Shown here: positions 23,603-31,832 of the stretch, piece after piece | Layout of the letters: each line of letters opens with the position of its first letter | Position numbering within the stretch: the first letter of the stretch is position 1 | Source of the DNA: an uncultured Marvinbryantia sp. | GTDB lineage: Bacteria; Bacillota; Clostridia; Lachnospirales; Lachnospiraceae | DNA: 59,656 bases | Reading direction: 5' to 3' | Assembly: GCA_934394985.1 (NCBI GenBank) | Contig: CAKRRF010000014.1 | Location: 1 to 59,656, forward strand | Notes under the pieces: model-generated | The model's input: only the letters and a program-made list of their open reading frames with translations | What the model was told of the DNA's origin: nothing | Databases searched by the model: none | Translations under genes and position numbers: made by a program

Positions 23603-25237
23603 TTAATATGTCTGTACCCAGATACCATTTTCATCATAGTATCCATTTCCATAGTCGACCGTTCCCGCATCCTGCATGGTATCATACTGTGTCGTATCAT
23701 CCTGCACCGTATTATCCTGAACTACGGTACCATCCTGTGTATTCTGACCTGATTCTGACTCTGTCTGAGTACCGCCGGAAGCCTCACTCTGGCTATTCGC
23801 TTTGTTTCCTGTACCCTCTGACTTTGCAGCAGACAGTACTGAACTGTCTGTTATATAAGGTGAAAGCAATTCTTCATACTGAGGGAATCTGACGATTGTC
23901 TCTGCAAAAGTCTTATCTGCCTGTTCCGTATCATTCAGATTATAATAAGAGAATGCAAGATAATACCATGCATCATACTGCGATGGATCTGCTTCTGTTG
24001 CCTTTTTCAGAGCTTCTGCCGCCGTCTTGTAATCACCGGAAGAATATGCTGTTGCACCCTGACTGTACAGAGAACTGTACATGGCACCCTTCACACTGTT
24101 CTGCATTGTCTCGTACAGTGTTTTCGCTTCACCTTCCAGACTGTCTGCTTCGATTTCTCCCAATGTGGTGCCGGCTGCATTCTGATCCCCGGAAATAAAC
24201 TCATTCGCCGCTTTTAAAATCGTATCATAACCATCTGCCTTATCCTGTGCCGCTTTCATCGTATCATTTGCCTCATCTACCTTCGCCTGGTATTCTTCAA
24301 TCTCTTTTTCCAGACTGGTGACCTTGGCAGTCTCTGATGCCAGCTTTGTATTGGCATCAGTAACAGATTTGCTTGCTTCCTGATTAATCTTCCGTGTATT
24401 TGCCGGAATTCCAAGAAACCATACCAGAGCTACTCCCAGTACAAATCCCATGAAGATATTCAGGAACGTGGCCATGGTCGAACTGTCACGAAATGTGGTT
24501 GGCTGAATAATGATATCATTTCCGTTTTTATAGGTAACAGGTCCCAGAAGATGCTGTTCTTTTTCTTCTCCATCTACTGTTTTTCGGAAACGTCTGCTGC
24601 CCTTGTTCAGATTGGTACCCACACCGGTTGCTTCTTCCACTTCATGCAGATAACGAAGCGTTGTGGTATTGGTAGTATCGATCTGTGCTGCTTTTTTCAG
24701 CAGTTTTCTTGCCTTTTCATATTCCTGTTGTTTCATATAGATCAATGCCAGCAAATGATAAGCTTTGATCAGATTCGGATTCTGGGACAATACTTTTTTC
24801 AGCTGAATGACTGCCATATCCTCATCATCCTGCTTGCAGTACAGCAATGCCTGATTATACTTCTTGATCGTCTGATTAATCGATTCCAGTTTGTTCTTAT
24901 TTGACTGCAGTTTTGCGATATAAAAATCTGCTGCATTATTTTCTTCTGCCGTATTTTTACTGATTACCCACTCGCTCAAGGCAGAAACCACTTCTCCGGT
25001 CTCGTAATAAACCAGCCCCAGCAGATTTCTGGCATCAATATTTTCTTTATTGAACTTCAGACTTCTTTTCAGGCAGGAAATTGCCCCGGACAGATCTCTG
25101 ACACTGGCTTTTTCCAGTCCTTCATTATATAACAGATTGGATATGCGGACAATTCGCTTTTGCAGCGTTACATCTGCTCCACATCCGGTACAATAATCAA
25201 TTGCAGATAAAGGTGTCCCACAATAAATACATCTCAT
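23603..25237 (-). CDS. zinc-ribbon, TPR-repeat, single-pass membrane protein
   Basis: A 544-residue scaffold-like protein of unknown role. Residues 3-20 are a zinc ribbon (CIYCGTP-x-DYCTGCG). Residues about 30-200 hold TPR units (ALSEWVISKNTAEEN; AYHLLALIYMKQQEYEKARKLLKKAAQID). One membrane segment follows near 260-280 (FLNIFMGFVLGVALVWFLGIP), then a coiled coil (residues about 285-335) and a second TPR region (residues about 380-445, including AYSSGDYKTAAEALKKATEADP). The tail is low-complexity and rich in Gln, Thr, Asp and Tyr. The first TPR block would be cytoplasmic and the second outside, if the zinc ribbon is inside. It lies 12 bp after a 48-residue gene and ends in a strong terminator. 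Such proteins are frequent in Lachnospiraceae and uncharacterised. Confidence 0.8.
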   Translation of the reverse strand: MRCIYCGTPLSAIDYCTGCGADVTLQKRIVRISNLLYNEGLEKASVRDLSGAISCLKRSLKFNKENIDARNLLGLVYYETGEVVSALSEWVISKNTAEENNAADFYIAKLQSNKNKLESINQTIKKYNQALLYCKQDDEDMAVIQLKKVLSQNPNLIKAYHLLALIYMKQQEYEKARKLLKKAAQIDTTNTTTLRYLHEVEEATGVGTNLNKGSRRFRKTVDGEEKEQHLLGPVTYKNGNDIIIQPTTFRDSSTMATFLNIFMGFVLGVALVWFLGIPANTRKINQEASKSVTDANTKLASETAKVTSLEKEIEEYQAKVDEANDTMKAAQDKADGYDTILKAANEFISGDQNAAGTTLGEIEADSLEGEAKTLYETMQNSVKGAMYSSLYSQGATAYSSGDYKTAAEALKKATEADPSQYDAWYYLAFSYYNLNDTEQADKTFAETIVRFPQYEELLSPYITDSSVLSAAKSEGTGNKANSQSEASGGTQTESESGQNTQDGTVVQDNTVQDDTTQYDTMQDAGTVDYGNGYYDENGIWVQTY

Positions 25238-25249
25238 AGCGTGTCCCCC

Positions 25250-25396
25250 TTATCTCCTTTTGTTCTTTTCTTCCTGAATCATTTCTTTTAAAATATCAGT
25301 AACATCCGTAAAATCTCTTTTATAAATAGCATCTTCCGCTTCATTCACATCCAGACTCGGATGAAACTTTTTCAGTTCCTCTTCGTAATTAATCAT
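25250..25396 (-). CDS. small hypothetical protein (48 residues)
   Basis: A short reading frame starting MINYEEELKKFHPSLDVNE and ending EEKNKRR, charged throughout, with no membrane segment. Its ATG at 25396 has AGAGGAG at good spacing and overlaps the 3' end of folC by eight bases. Its stop lies 12 bp before the TPR gene start, so it fits exactly into the operon. Composition (many Glu, Lys, Asp) and spacing argue for a real gene; the function is unknown. It may act with the TPR membrane protein that follows. Confidence 0.68.
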   Translation of the reverse strand: MINYEEELKKFHPSLDVNEAEDAIYKRDFTDVTDILKEMIQEEKNKRR

Positions 25397-26687
25397 ACTG
25401 ATTCTCCTCTATTACTCTCTTCACTTCTCCTACCAGATACAGGGATCCCACACAGAATAGCAGTCCATCCCCTTTCTTTTTCAATGCAAGTTCAAAAGCA
25501 TCTTTGATATCACACACAGAAGTGACCGGCACATCGGTATACTTTCGAAATACTTCTGCCAGTTCTCCTGCCGGAACAATTCTGCTTCCGTGAATCTCTG
25601 TCACAACTACTTCCTGAATACAGCCTGTCTGACAGATCGTATGTACCATTTCCTCATAGTTCTTTTCTACCACAGCAGAAAATAACAGAACAATTTTTCT
25701 GCCTTTTCCTGCCTGCTGCAGCGTTCGTACAAATTCATGTACTCCGTCTTCGTTATGAGCTCCATCCACAATCACACCTGGAAGCACTGTCTCCATTCTT
25801 CCCTGCCATCTGGTATTGCAGACAGCAGACAACCTGACTTCCAGAGGGATCTGATGCTGTGGATCAATCTCTTCCATCGCTAGCAGAGCCAGCGCACTGT
25901 TACGTACCTGATACGGTGCCAGATATGGAATGGTAATCTTATGTCCCTGATAATATGGTGCATCAAAGGTATAATCTACACTGTGATCTGTAGAGCCGAG
26001 TATATGAAGTGTTTCTTCATACAGTGGAATCTCTTTTGCATGTTGTTCCTCTGCTTTTTTTTGTATTACCTTCTCTGCCCGTTTTTCTCTTCCATCATAA
26101 ACAATCGGAATTCCCTGTTTGATAATCCCGGCCTTTTCCCCTGCAATCTCTTCAATTGTATCACCGAGTATCTCTGTATGATCCAGGCTGATAGATGTAA
26201 TCACGGTCACAAGCGGTTTTTCCACAATATTGGTCGCATCCAGTCTTCCACCAAGTCCGGTCTCCAGAACCAGATATTCCACTTTTTCCTCTTCAAAAAT
26301 CACCATTCCGACAGCAAAAAGCAGTTCAAAGTAAGCCGGATGATAAAATCCGTCTTCCTGCATTTCTTTTACTGTCTTCATCACTTTTTCGTAAGCACGA
26401 AGAAAAGTCTCATCTGTAACTGGAATATTGTTAATCTGAAATCTTTCATTAATCTTCACCAGATGGGGTGATGTAAATAATCCGCATCTTTTTCCACCTG
26501 CTGTCAGCATCGAAGAAAGAAACGCACAGACAGAACCTTTTCCGTTTGTTCCTGCCACATGAATAACCTTCATTCTGCGCTCTGGATGTCCGATTCTGCG
26601 CATCAGTTCCTGCGTATTCTCCGGTTTGTTCTTTGAAGTAAATTTCGGTACGCTGTTAATATAATCTTCTGCCTCTTTATATGTCAT
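25389..26687 (-). CDS. folC: folylpolyglutamate synthase / dihydrofolate synthase, copy 1
   Basis: Adds glutamate to dihydropteroate and folates (Mur-ligase superfamily). The 432-residue protein has the P-loop HVAGTNGKGSVCAFLSSML (about 43-60), the DHTEILGDTIEEIAGEKAGIIK motif near 168, and VIVDGAHNEDG near 310. A second folC lies at 37938-39233 in this window. Upstream is a promoter-like sequence at 26756-26784. The ribosome site is weak (GGAAG 11 bases before ATG). It is translationally coupled to the small gene that follows. Confidence 0.92.
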   Translation of the reverse strand: MTYKEAEDYINSVPKFTSKNKPENTQELMRRIGHPERRMKVIHVAGTNGKGSVCAFLSSMLTAGGKRCGLFTSPHLVKINERFQINNIPVTDETFLRAYEKVMKTVKEMQEDGFYHPAYFELLFAVGMVIFEEEKVEYLVLETGLGGRLDATNIVEKPLVTVITSISLDHTEILGDTIEEIAGEKAGIIKQGIPIVYDGREKRAEKVIQKKAEEQHAKEIPLYEETLHILGSTDHSVDYTFDAPYYQGHKITIPYLAPYQVRNSALALLAMEEIDPQHQIPLEVRLSAVCNTRWQGRMETVLPGVIVDGAHNEDGVHEFVRTLQQAGKGRKIVLLFSAVVEKNYEEMVHTICQTGCIQEVVVTEIHGSRIVPAGELAEVFRKYTDVPVTSVCDIKDAFELALKKKGDGLLFCVGSLYLVGEVKRVIEENQYD

Positions 26688-26755
26688 TTTTTATTCATCT
26701 TCCAATCTGTACTTTTTCGTAATTACTGATGTCTTCCTGATTACGGTTCTTACTT

Positions 26756-26784
26756 ATCATATATACTTCATTCTCTGATTGCAA
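26756..26784 (-). promoter_or_regulatory. candidate promoter of folC copy 1 operon
   Basis: TTGCAA (26779-26784) and TATGAT (26756-26761) on the minus strand with a 17 bp spacer, in the 133 bp gap after the solute-binding-protein gene. No other regulatory structure was seen in the gap. Confidence 0.5.
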
Positions 26785-26820
26785 GTAAAATTTTTCGCAC
26801 ATTTCGCCATAAAACCCCGA

Positions 26821-27597
26821 TCAGGATTCTGCCTCAGTCTCTTCGTCATGTTTCTCTTCACCGAGATATTTTTCTACGATTTTATCCATTTCTCCTGTTT
26901 CTTCCATTGTCGCAAGCGCATCGTTTATCTCTGTCAGCATTTCTTCCTGTTCTGCCCTGGCGACAATCACGAATTTCTGCTGATCTGAAATATGATCTGC
27001 TATCCTCAAATTCTCCATCTGATTACAGAAATACTGCGCTGATTTTTCATCCAGGATCAAGGCATCTAGCGTCCCTTTCCGCAAATCCTCTAACGCTGTC
27101 TCTTCTTTTTCATAAACAACAGCATCGTTCCCACTCAGTTCTTCTGCAAGTGTTTTTCCATTCATCTGATCCACTGTACCTGTCGTCTTTCCATCAAGAT
27201 CCTCTTTCGTCTCTATCAGACTCTCTTCCGGTACCAGCACTGCATAGGTGATCTCAAGATAACCGTTGGAAAACAGCAGTTCCTCAGACTCTTCCTGGGG
27301 TTCCACGATTCTTCCCATAGCAATATCTGTCTTTCCTGATAACACCGCATCCAGCATTTCATCAAAGGACATATTGCAGATCTCCAGTTCCCGTCCAAGT
27401 TCATCTGCAATCAAACCAGCAATCTCCATGTCTATTCCGACAATCTCCTGCTCCTCGCAATATTCATAAGGTGGGAAATCAGCATTGGTTGCCACACTCA
27501 GTGTCTGATTATCTGCCTGCACACTTATCGAACTCGCTGCCAGCATCACCGATACCATACCAAGCTCTGCACCAGATTTCCTTAATCGTTTCTGCAC
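26821..27597 (-). CDS. orphan amino-acid ABC transporter substrate-binding protein
   Basis: A 258-residue secreted protein of the SBP_bac_3 family. A signal peptide (MVSVMLAASSISVQA then DN) is followed by the family opening LSVATNADFPPYEYCEEQEIVGIDMEIAGLIADELGRELEI. The pocket motif DIAMGRI is near residue 95. There is no lipobox cysteine, so it would be released or held by other contacts. No permease or ATPase gene adjoins it. It begins with GTG at 27597, overlapping the yfhO end by 16 bases, with GAGGAAATGAACA upstream. The C-terminus is acidic (GEEKHDEETEAES). It may serve an unlinked transporter or act as a sensor. Confidence 0.83.
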   Translation of the reverse strand: MQKRLRKSGAELGMVSVMLAASSISVQADNQTLSVATNADFPPYEYCEEQEIVGIDMEIAGLIADELGRELEICNMSFDEMLDAVLSGKTDIAMGRIVEPQEESEELLFSNGYLEITYAVLVPEESLIETKEDLDGKTTGTVDQMNGKTLAEELSGNDAVVYEKEETALEDLRKGTLDALILDEKSAQYFCNQMENLRIADHISDQQKFVIVARAEQEEMLTEINDALATMEETGEMDKIVEKYLGEEKHDEETEAES

Positions 27598-30305
27598 TGT
27601 TCATTTCCTCCTTTTCGCTGTTTTCTGATAACCATAGCAACTACAAAAATCGTCAGTGAAACTGCCGTTATCAGCAGACTGATTCTCACTCCCGGCATTT
27701 CATAACGCAGCTCTATGGTATGATCTCCACTGGAAATACCGATTCCCATATACATAATATTCGCACGGACAATGTTGGTCTTTACTCCATCTATATATGC
27801 ACTCCAGCCACTTTGATATGGAATTCCAAATACCATCAGTTCCTCTTTTTGCGCATGAACCGTTCCGCTTATGCAGTTTGTTGTCATTTCTACATTTTCC
27901 AGTGCATCGGTTTTTCTTGCATTCACATAGGAGGTAAGCGGTGTCATTGGCTGACAGTAGACTGCCAGATCATCCATTTGAAGTGTCATTTTTCTGCCAA
28001 ACCGTATCTTGCAGTATCCTTTTTTCTCCTGCGAATATCCCAGATTAATTACAAACTCATCCTGTTTTGTATTATAAGTGGCATTCTCTCCCCTCAATAC
28101 ATAAGACTGTGTTTCCTTCTCTTCTTCTGTCTGGAAAGAAAGCGTTGCCTTCTTTCCTTTTTCCATAGTCAATCCCTTGATATACAGATAATTCTCCGAA
28201 TCCTCCAGTCCGTCAAAATACAGGGTCATCACAGCATCCGCCGCAGTAACCTTTATCGTGTCACCATCATAGGTTACATTTTCGTCACATTGAATATCTG
28301 TGATTTCTACTCTGCTTCCATGAATCTGCACCTGATCTGCTTCTGCCACCTGACATTGTGAAACCTCATCTGTTTTATCTACCACTGCTGCCTGAAGCAT
28401 TACTTCCTGCCGAAGTGGTGTCTCTGTTTTTTCCAGATTTTCCAGTGATATCACCTGATCATAGGTATATCCCAGTGGAAGTACATTCTGATTCTCATAT
28501 ACTTTATAGTACACCTCATCCCTCAGCACTTCTTTTACTTCTGTAAATCCATATGGGACAGGAAATTCCTTTCCTTCCTTCATTACCATGTATTTTACAT
28601 TTCCCAGAGCATCCAGATAGCCACGTTCATCGAATCCCATCAGTTTTACCAGCGTCCAGGACGTCAGTCCCATTTCCCGATAAAAATCTACCGTCGGTCC
28701 TGCAAGCGTACTGTTAAAATATTCAACTCCATTATATTCTAAAATCATAGAAGCTCCCTGCGTAGCAGACTTCTGTCTCGCATAAGAACGATAAAAAGAA
28801 GCGTCCTCAACTTCATCCAGCACTTTTAATGGTGTATCTGTAGCTGTTTGAATCACCTTCCCTGACTTTGTAAACTCACTGATCATATTTCCGAATCCAC
28901 TGTGGAAAAACATCAGACCCGATGCCCACAGCAATACAACTACATTACAGGTCACAACTGCTGTTTTCAACTTTTGCGGCAAATTCTTTCTTACATTCAC
29001 CAGTACTACCAACAGATAAGTCAGAAGAAGCAAAATGCCAGCCCAGAATGTTGCCTTTTTGTATCCAAGTCCCAGCAGCTTTTTCCCCGGTCCATAATAA
29101 AGATATGGCAAAATTGCAATTCCCATGATAAACAGTTCTTTTTTTGTCATCTTCTTCAGCTGTTCTGCCATTTTCGCAGTAATTAATGCTATAACAAAGG
29201 CATATCCATAACACCAGCGGTTGGTAATCGTTCCAAACCCGCTGAATACATAGCCAAATACAGGCACCAGACAGAATAATGTTCCCACTAAGAATCCAAC
29301 TTTTATCTGACGGTTTCCTTTGCGCAGAAAAAGCAATACCACTGCCAGATAAGATACTGCTGTAAAACCAAGACGCAGCCAGCTTCCAGGACCTGTTCCT
29401 GTAATCAGAAAACACTGAAACGCATTCTTTATAAATCCGGATCCATAGTTCCACAGTGATACACTCTGTGTCGCCCCTCCTCCGGTACGGGAAGATGTCA
29501 GATATCCTGCAAATGTATTAAAAAACGTAATGTTTGCAATTCCAATTCCCAGCAAATAGGAGCAGATAATCGTTCTCATTCGCAGAAAAAACCGTTTTAC
29601 AGTTCTTTCTTCTTCTCCGAAGAAAAAACGGATCAGAAAATAGCATCCCATCAGAATGGTATTCATATAGGTAAAATAATATCCACACCAGAAACTCAAT
29701 GCTACAAAAATAGTACATAAATACCATCTCTTCTGACGATATATTTCTTCCATTGCCAGTAAAAGTAATGGCAGGGTGATCATCGGAATCAGAAAATGAC
29801 TGTGCTGCATCCCTGCAAACAGTCCATAACCTGAAAAAACATATACCATGCTTCCGATCAGACATTCCCATCCGGTATAAGCAAAATATCTCATAAATAC
29901 AGAAATACTTAATCCGGCCAGATAATAACGGAGCAAAATCAGCGCTCCATATGCCAGTTCAATTCTGTCTTCCCCAAAAAGGAGATACAGCCAGTAAACT
30001 GGTTCCAGATGCAGCGGTACGGCATCTCCCAGTCCAAACTGGAAATCATACATTTTAAAATTCCATTCTCCCTGAAGCAGATTATGCCAGAATTCTTTTC
30101 CTTCTCTGATAAAATACATTACTTTTGGTACATATTGCGGTGATGAATCCGGTGTCCAGCAAAAACTTCTGTTCTCTGGGAGAAACCAGATAAATATCCC
30201 CAAAGATATGATTGTAAAAAGAAAACTGTAACAGAAAAAATATGTTACCCATTCTTTTTTTACTGCACCAGTTTTCTTCATATGCGTTTTCTGCATCATA
30301 TTCAA
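27582..30305 (-). CDS. yfhO: YfhO-family membrane protein (GT-C-like glycosyltransferase candidate)
   Basis: A 907-residue protein with an N-terminal multi-helix region (about 12 segments to residue 480) resembling GT-C glycosyltransferases. A large extracytoplasmic beta-rich domain (about 490-860) and a last helix (ISLLITAVSLTIFVVAMVIRK) follow. The YfhO family contributes to glycosylation of lipoteichoic acid or other envelope glycans in Firmicutes. The segment SGWSAYIDGVKTNIVRANIMYMGI near the end is typical of the family C-terminus. Start TTG at 30305 with AAGGAG five bases upstream; the ATG at 30299 is the alternative. It has a perfect consensus promoter at 30344-30372. Confidence 0.85.
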   Translation of the reverse strand: MNMMQKTHMKKTGAVKKEWVTYFFCYSFLFTIISLGIFIWFLPENRSFCWTPDSSPQYVPKVMYFIREGKEFWHNLLQGEWNFKMYDFQFGLGDAVPLHLEPVYWLYLLFGEDRIELAYGALILLRYYLAGLSISVFMRYFAYTGWECLIGSMVYVFSGYGLFAGMQHSHFLIPMITLPLLLLAMEEIYRQKRWYLCTIFVALSFWCGYYFTYMNTILMGCYFLIRFFFGEEERTVKRFFLRMRTIICSYLLGIGIANITFFNTFAGYLTSSRTGGGATQSVSLWNYGSGFIKNAFQCFLITGTGPGSWLRLGFTAVSYLAVVLLFLRKGNRQIKVGFLVGTLFCLVPVFGYVFSGFGTITNRWCYGYAFVIALITAKMAEQLKKMTKKELFIMGIAILPYLYYGPGKKLLGLGYKKATFWAGILLLLTYLLVVLVNVRKNLPQKLKTAVVTCNVVVLLWASGLMFFHSGFGNMISEFTKSGKVIQTATDTPLKVLDEVEDASFYRSYARQKSATQGASMILEYNGVEYFNSTLAGPTVDFYREMGLTSWTLVKLMGFDERGYLDALGNVKYMVMKEGKEFPVPYGFTEVKEVLRDEVYYKVYENQNVLPLGYTYDQVISLENLEKTETPLRQEVMLQAAVVDKTDEVSQCQVAEADQVQIHGSRVEITDIQCDENVTYDGDTIKVTAADAVMTLYFDGLEDSENYLYIKGLTMEKGKKATLSFQTEEEKETQSYVLRGENATYNTKQDEFVINLGYSQEKKGYCKIRFGRKMTLQMDDLAVYCQPMTPLTSYVNARKTDALENVEMTTNCISGTVHAQKEELMVFGIPYQSGWSAYIDGVKTNIVRANIMYMGIGISSGDHTIELRYEMPGVRISLLITAVSLTIFVVAMVIRKQRKGGNEQCRND

Positions 30306-30343
30306 GCTAACTCCTTTATTTTTTCAGGTAAAGTTGTACCCAA

Positions 30344-30372
30344 ATTATAGGCGAAATCAAAATCAGTGTCAA
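30344..30372 (-). promoter_or_regulatory. consensus promoter of yfhO
   Basis: Perfect TTGACA (30367-30372) and TATAAT (30344-30349) on the minus strand with a 17 bp spacer. It is divergent from, and 17 bp away from, the promoter of the L,D-transpeptidase gene. Confidence 0.8.
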
Positions 30373-30389
30373 GATTTCCACCTTATGGT

Positions 30390-30418
30390 TTGACAAAGCA
30401 ACTGTTAACTTTTATAAT
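30390..30418 (+). promoter_or_regulatory. consensus promoter of the L,D-transpeptidase gene
   Basis: Perfect TTGACA (30390-30395) and TATAAT (30413-30418) with a 17 bp spacer, about 40 bases before the ATG. The 159 bp between the two genes holds little else apart from the two promoters and an AT-rich leader. Confidence 0.82.
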
Positions 30419-30464
30419 AATACATATTATTATCATCATTTAAACATATAGAAAGGAATACTCT

Positions 30465-31754
30465 ATGAAACATTATCTGAAAAAGCTATTTCCGCTGCTT
30501 TTTATCCTGGTTTGCCTTTGCTGTACACCTGTCAGTGCTGCATCTGCTCCGGGAAAAGTGACGGGTCTTAAGGCAACCTCCAGTGATGCCTCCATCAAAC
30601 TAAAATGGCATAAAGCATCCCATGCAAAAAAATATGCCATCTACCGTGTAGACAGCACAGGAGAACAGGCTAAACTTGTGAAAAAGACCTCCGCCACTTC
30701 CTGTACTGTAAAGGGAACAATCGGTGTTATTTCTTATTATAAGGTATGTGCTATCAATAAATCCGGAAAAAGCGGTGCTTTTTCTTCCGTGATTGGCGTC
30801 ACACCGCGCGTCAGCACTCCGGATACCCCAAAGAATTTTCAGTTGAAATCACGGGGCAACCTGTATGTGACACTCAAATGGAAAGGTGTGGGCAAAGCCA
30901 GTGGCTATGTCATTGAATCCTATAATGCAGATACTGGTTCCTATGAAGTGATCAAAACAATCCGTTCTGCAAAAACAAAGGAAGCACAGATTAAAAATCT
31001 GACTGCCAAAACTTCCTATAAGTTCCGTATCAGAAGTTTCCGCAGCGTAAACGGCACCACACTTTACAGTGCTCCATCTGACAGTGTTTCTGTAACGGCT
31101 ATTGTTTTTTCGTCTACGGTCAATTCTGTCCGTGCCCCTTACTATACTGTGAAAGTCAAAAAAACAGTTGCCGCTTCCAATCTTTCCAGCGGTGGCAACA
31201 TTACTTTAAAATCCGGACAGAAGCTGGTCGTGAAGAGTAAAAAAGGTTCAAAAGTATATGGATACCTCAATGACGGTACTTCCATCCGGGTAAAACGTTC
31301 TTCTTTAAAATATACTGGTCTGGATCGTCGTTCCTCTGACTATTCTACCGAAGTCAAAGAACAATTCATTAACAGTAAAGGACTTTCCAGCAAAAGCAAG
31401 TATTTTATCTGGATCTCTCAGTATACCTATCGCGTCAATATCTTTAAGGGTTCTGCCGGCAACTGGAAACTGGTCAGCAGTCACCCATGTATCGTTGGCA
31501 GATGGAATTGTCGTACTTCTCCCGGCATGAGACGCATCCTGCAAAAGAGAAGTGCCGGTCAGTATGGCGGACCGGTTATTGTCTTTACCTCTGGTACCGG
31601 AACAACCAGTAATCCAAACGGAAATGCATTTCATAATTTTGTAGACGGAAACAGAACCGGTGCAAAATCACACGGATGTGTTCGTGTCAGTACCAGCGTT
31701 CTTCGCTATATTTATCGCAATTGTCCGATTGGTACTTCTGTTTTTGTTTATTAA
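30465..31754 (+). CDS. secreted fibronectin-III / L,D-transpeptidase (YkuD) cell-wall enzyme
   Basis: A 429-residue exported protein. Residues 1-26 are a signal peptide (LFPLLFILVCLCCTPVSA). Two fibronectin type III domains cover about 30-115 and 118-212 (YKVCAINKSGKSGAFSS; TSYKFRIRSFRSVNG). An SH3-like stretch near 235-280 follows. The C-terminal YkuD L,D-transpeptidase domain covers about 310-429, with the catalytic motif AKSHGCVRVST (Cys about 405). It would crosslink peptidoglycan 3-3 or attach proteins to it. The ribosome site is AAAGG. It is the only plus-strand gene in this half of the window and is monocistronic, with its own promoter and a strong terminator. Confidence 0.9.
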   Translation: MKHYLKKLFPLLFILVCLCCTPVSAASAPGKVTGLKATSSDASIKLKWHKASHAKKYAIYRVDSTGEQAKLVKKTSATSCTVKGTIGVISYYKVCAINKSGKSGAFSSVIGVTPRVSTPDTPKNFQLKSRGNLYVTLKWKGVGKASGYVIESYNADTGSYEVIKTIRSAKTKEAQIKNLTAKTSYKFRIRSFRSVNGTTLYSAPSDSVSVTAIVFSSTVNSVRAPYYTVKVKKTVAASNLSSGGNITLKSGQKLVVKSKKGSKVYGYLNDGTSIRVKRSSLKYTGLDRRSSDYSTEVKEQFINSKGLSSKSKYFIWISQYTYRVNIFKGSAGNWKLVSSHPCIVGRWNCRTSPGMRRILQKRSAGQYGGPVIVFTSGTGTTSNPNGNAFHNFVDGNRTGAKSHGCVRVSTSVLRYIYRNCPIGTSVFVY

Positions 31755-31771
31755 TTGATTTCACAAAACAC

Positions 31772-31811
31772 GCGGCGTTGGTGAATCTGAAAAAAGATTC
31801 ACCAACGCCGC
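31772..31811. terminator. bidirectional terminator between the L,D-transpeptidase and ppk
   Basis: A perfect 17-pair stem (31772-31788 with 31795-31811) closes a six-base loop and is followed on the plus strand by TCTTTCTCT. The flanking genes converge, so it can serve both. Confidence 0.85.
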
Positions 31812-31832
31812 TCTTTCTCTGGCATTTCCGAT

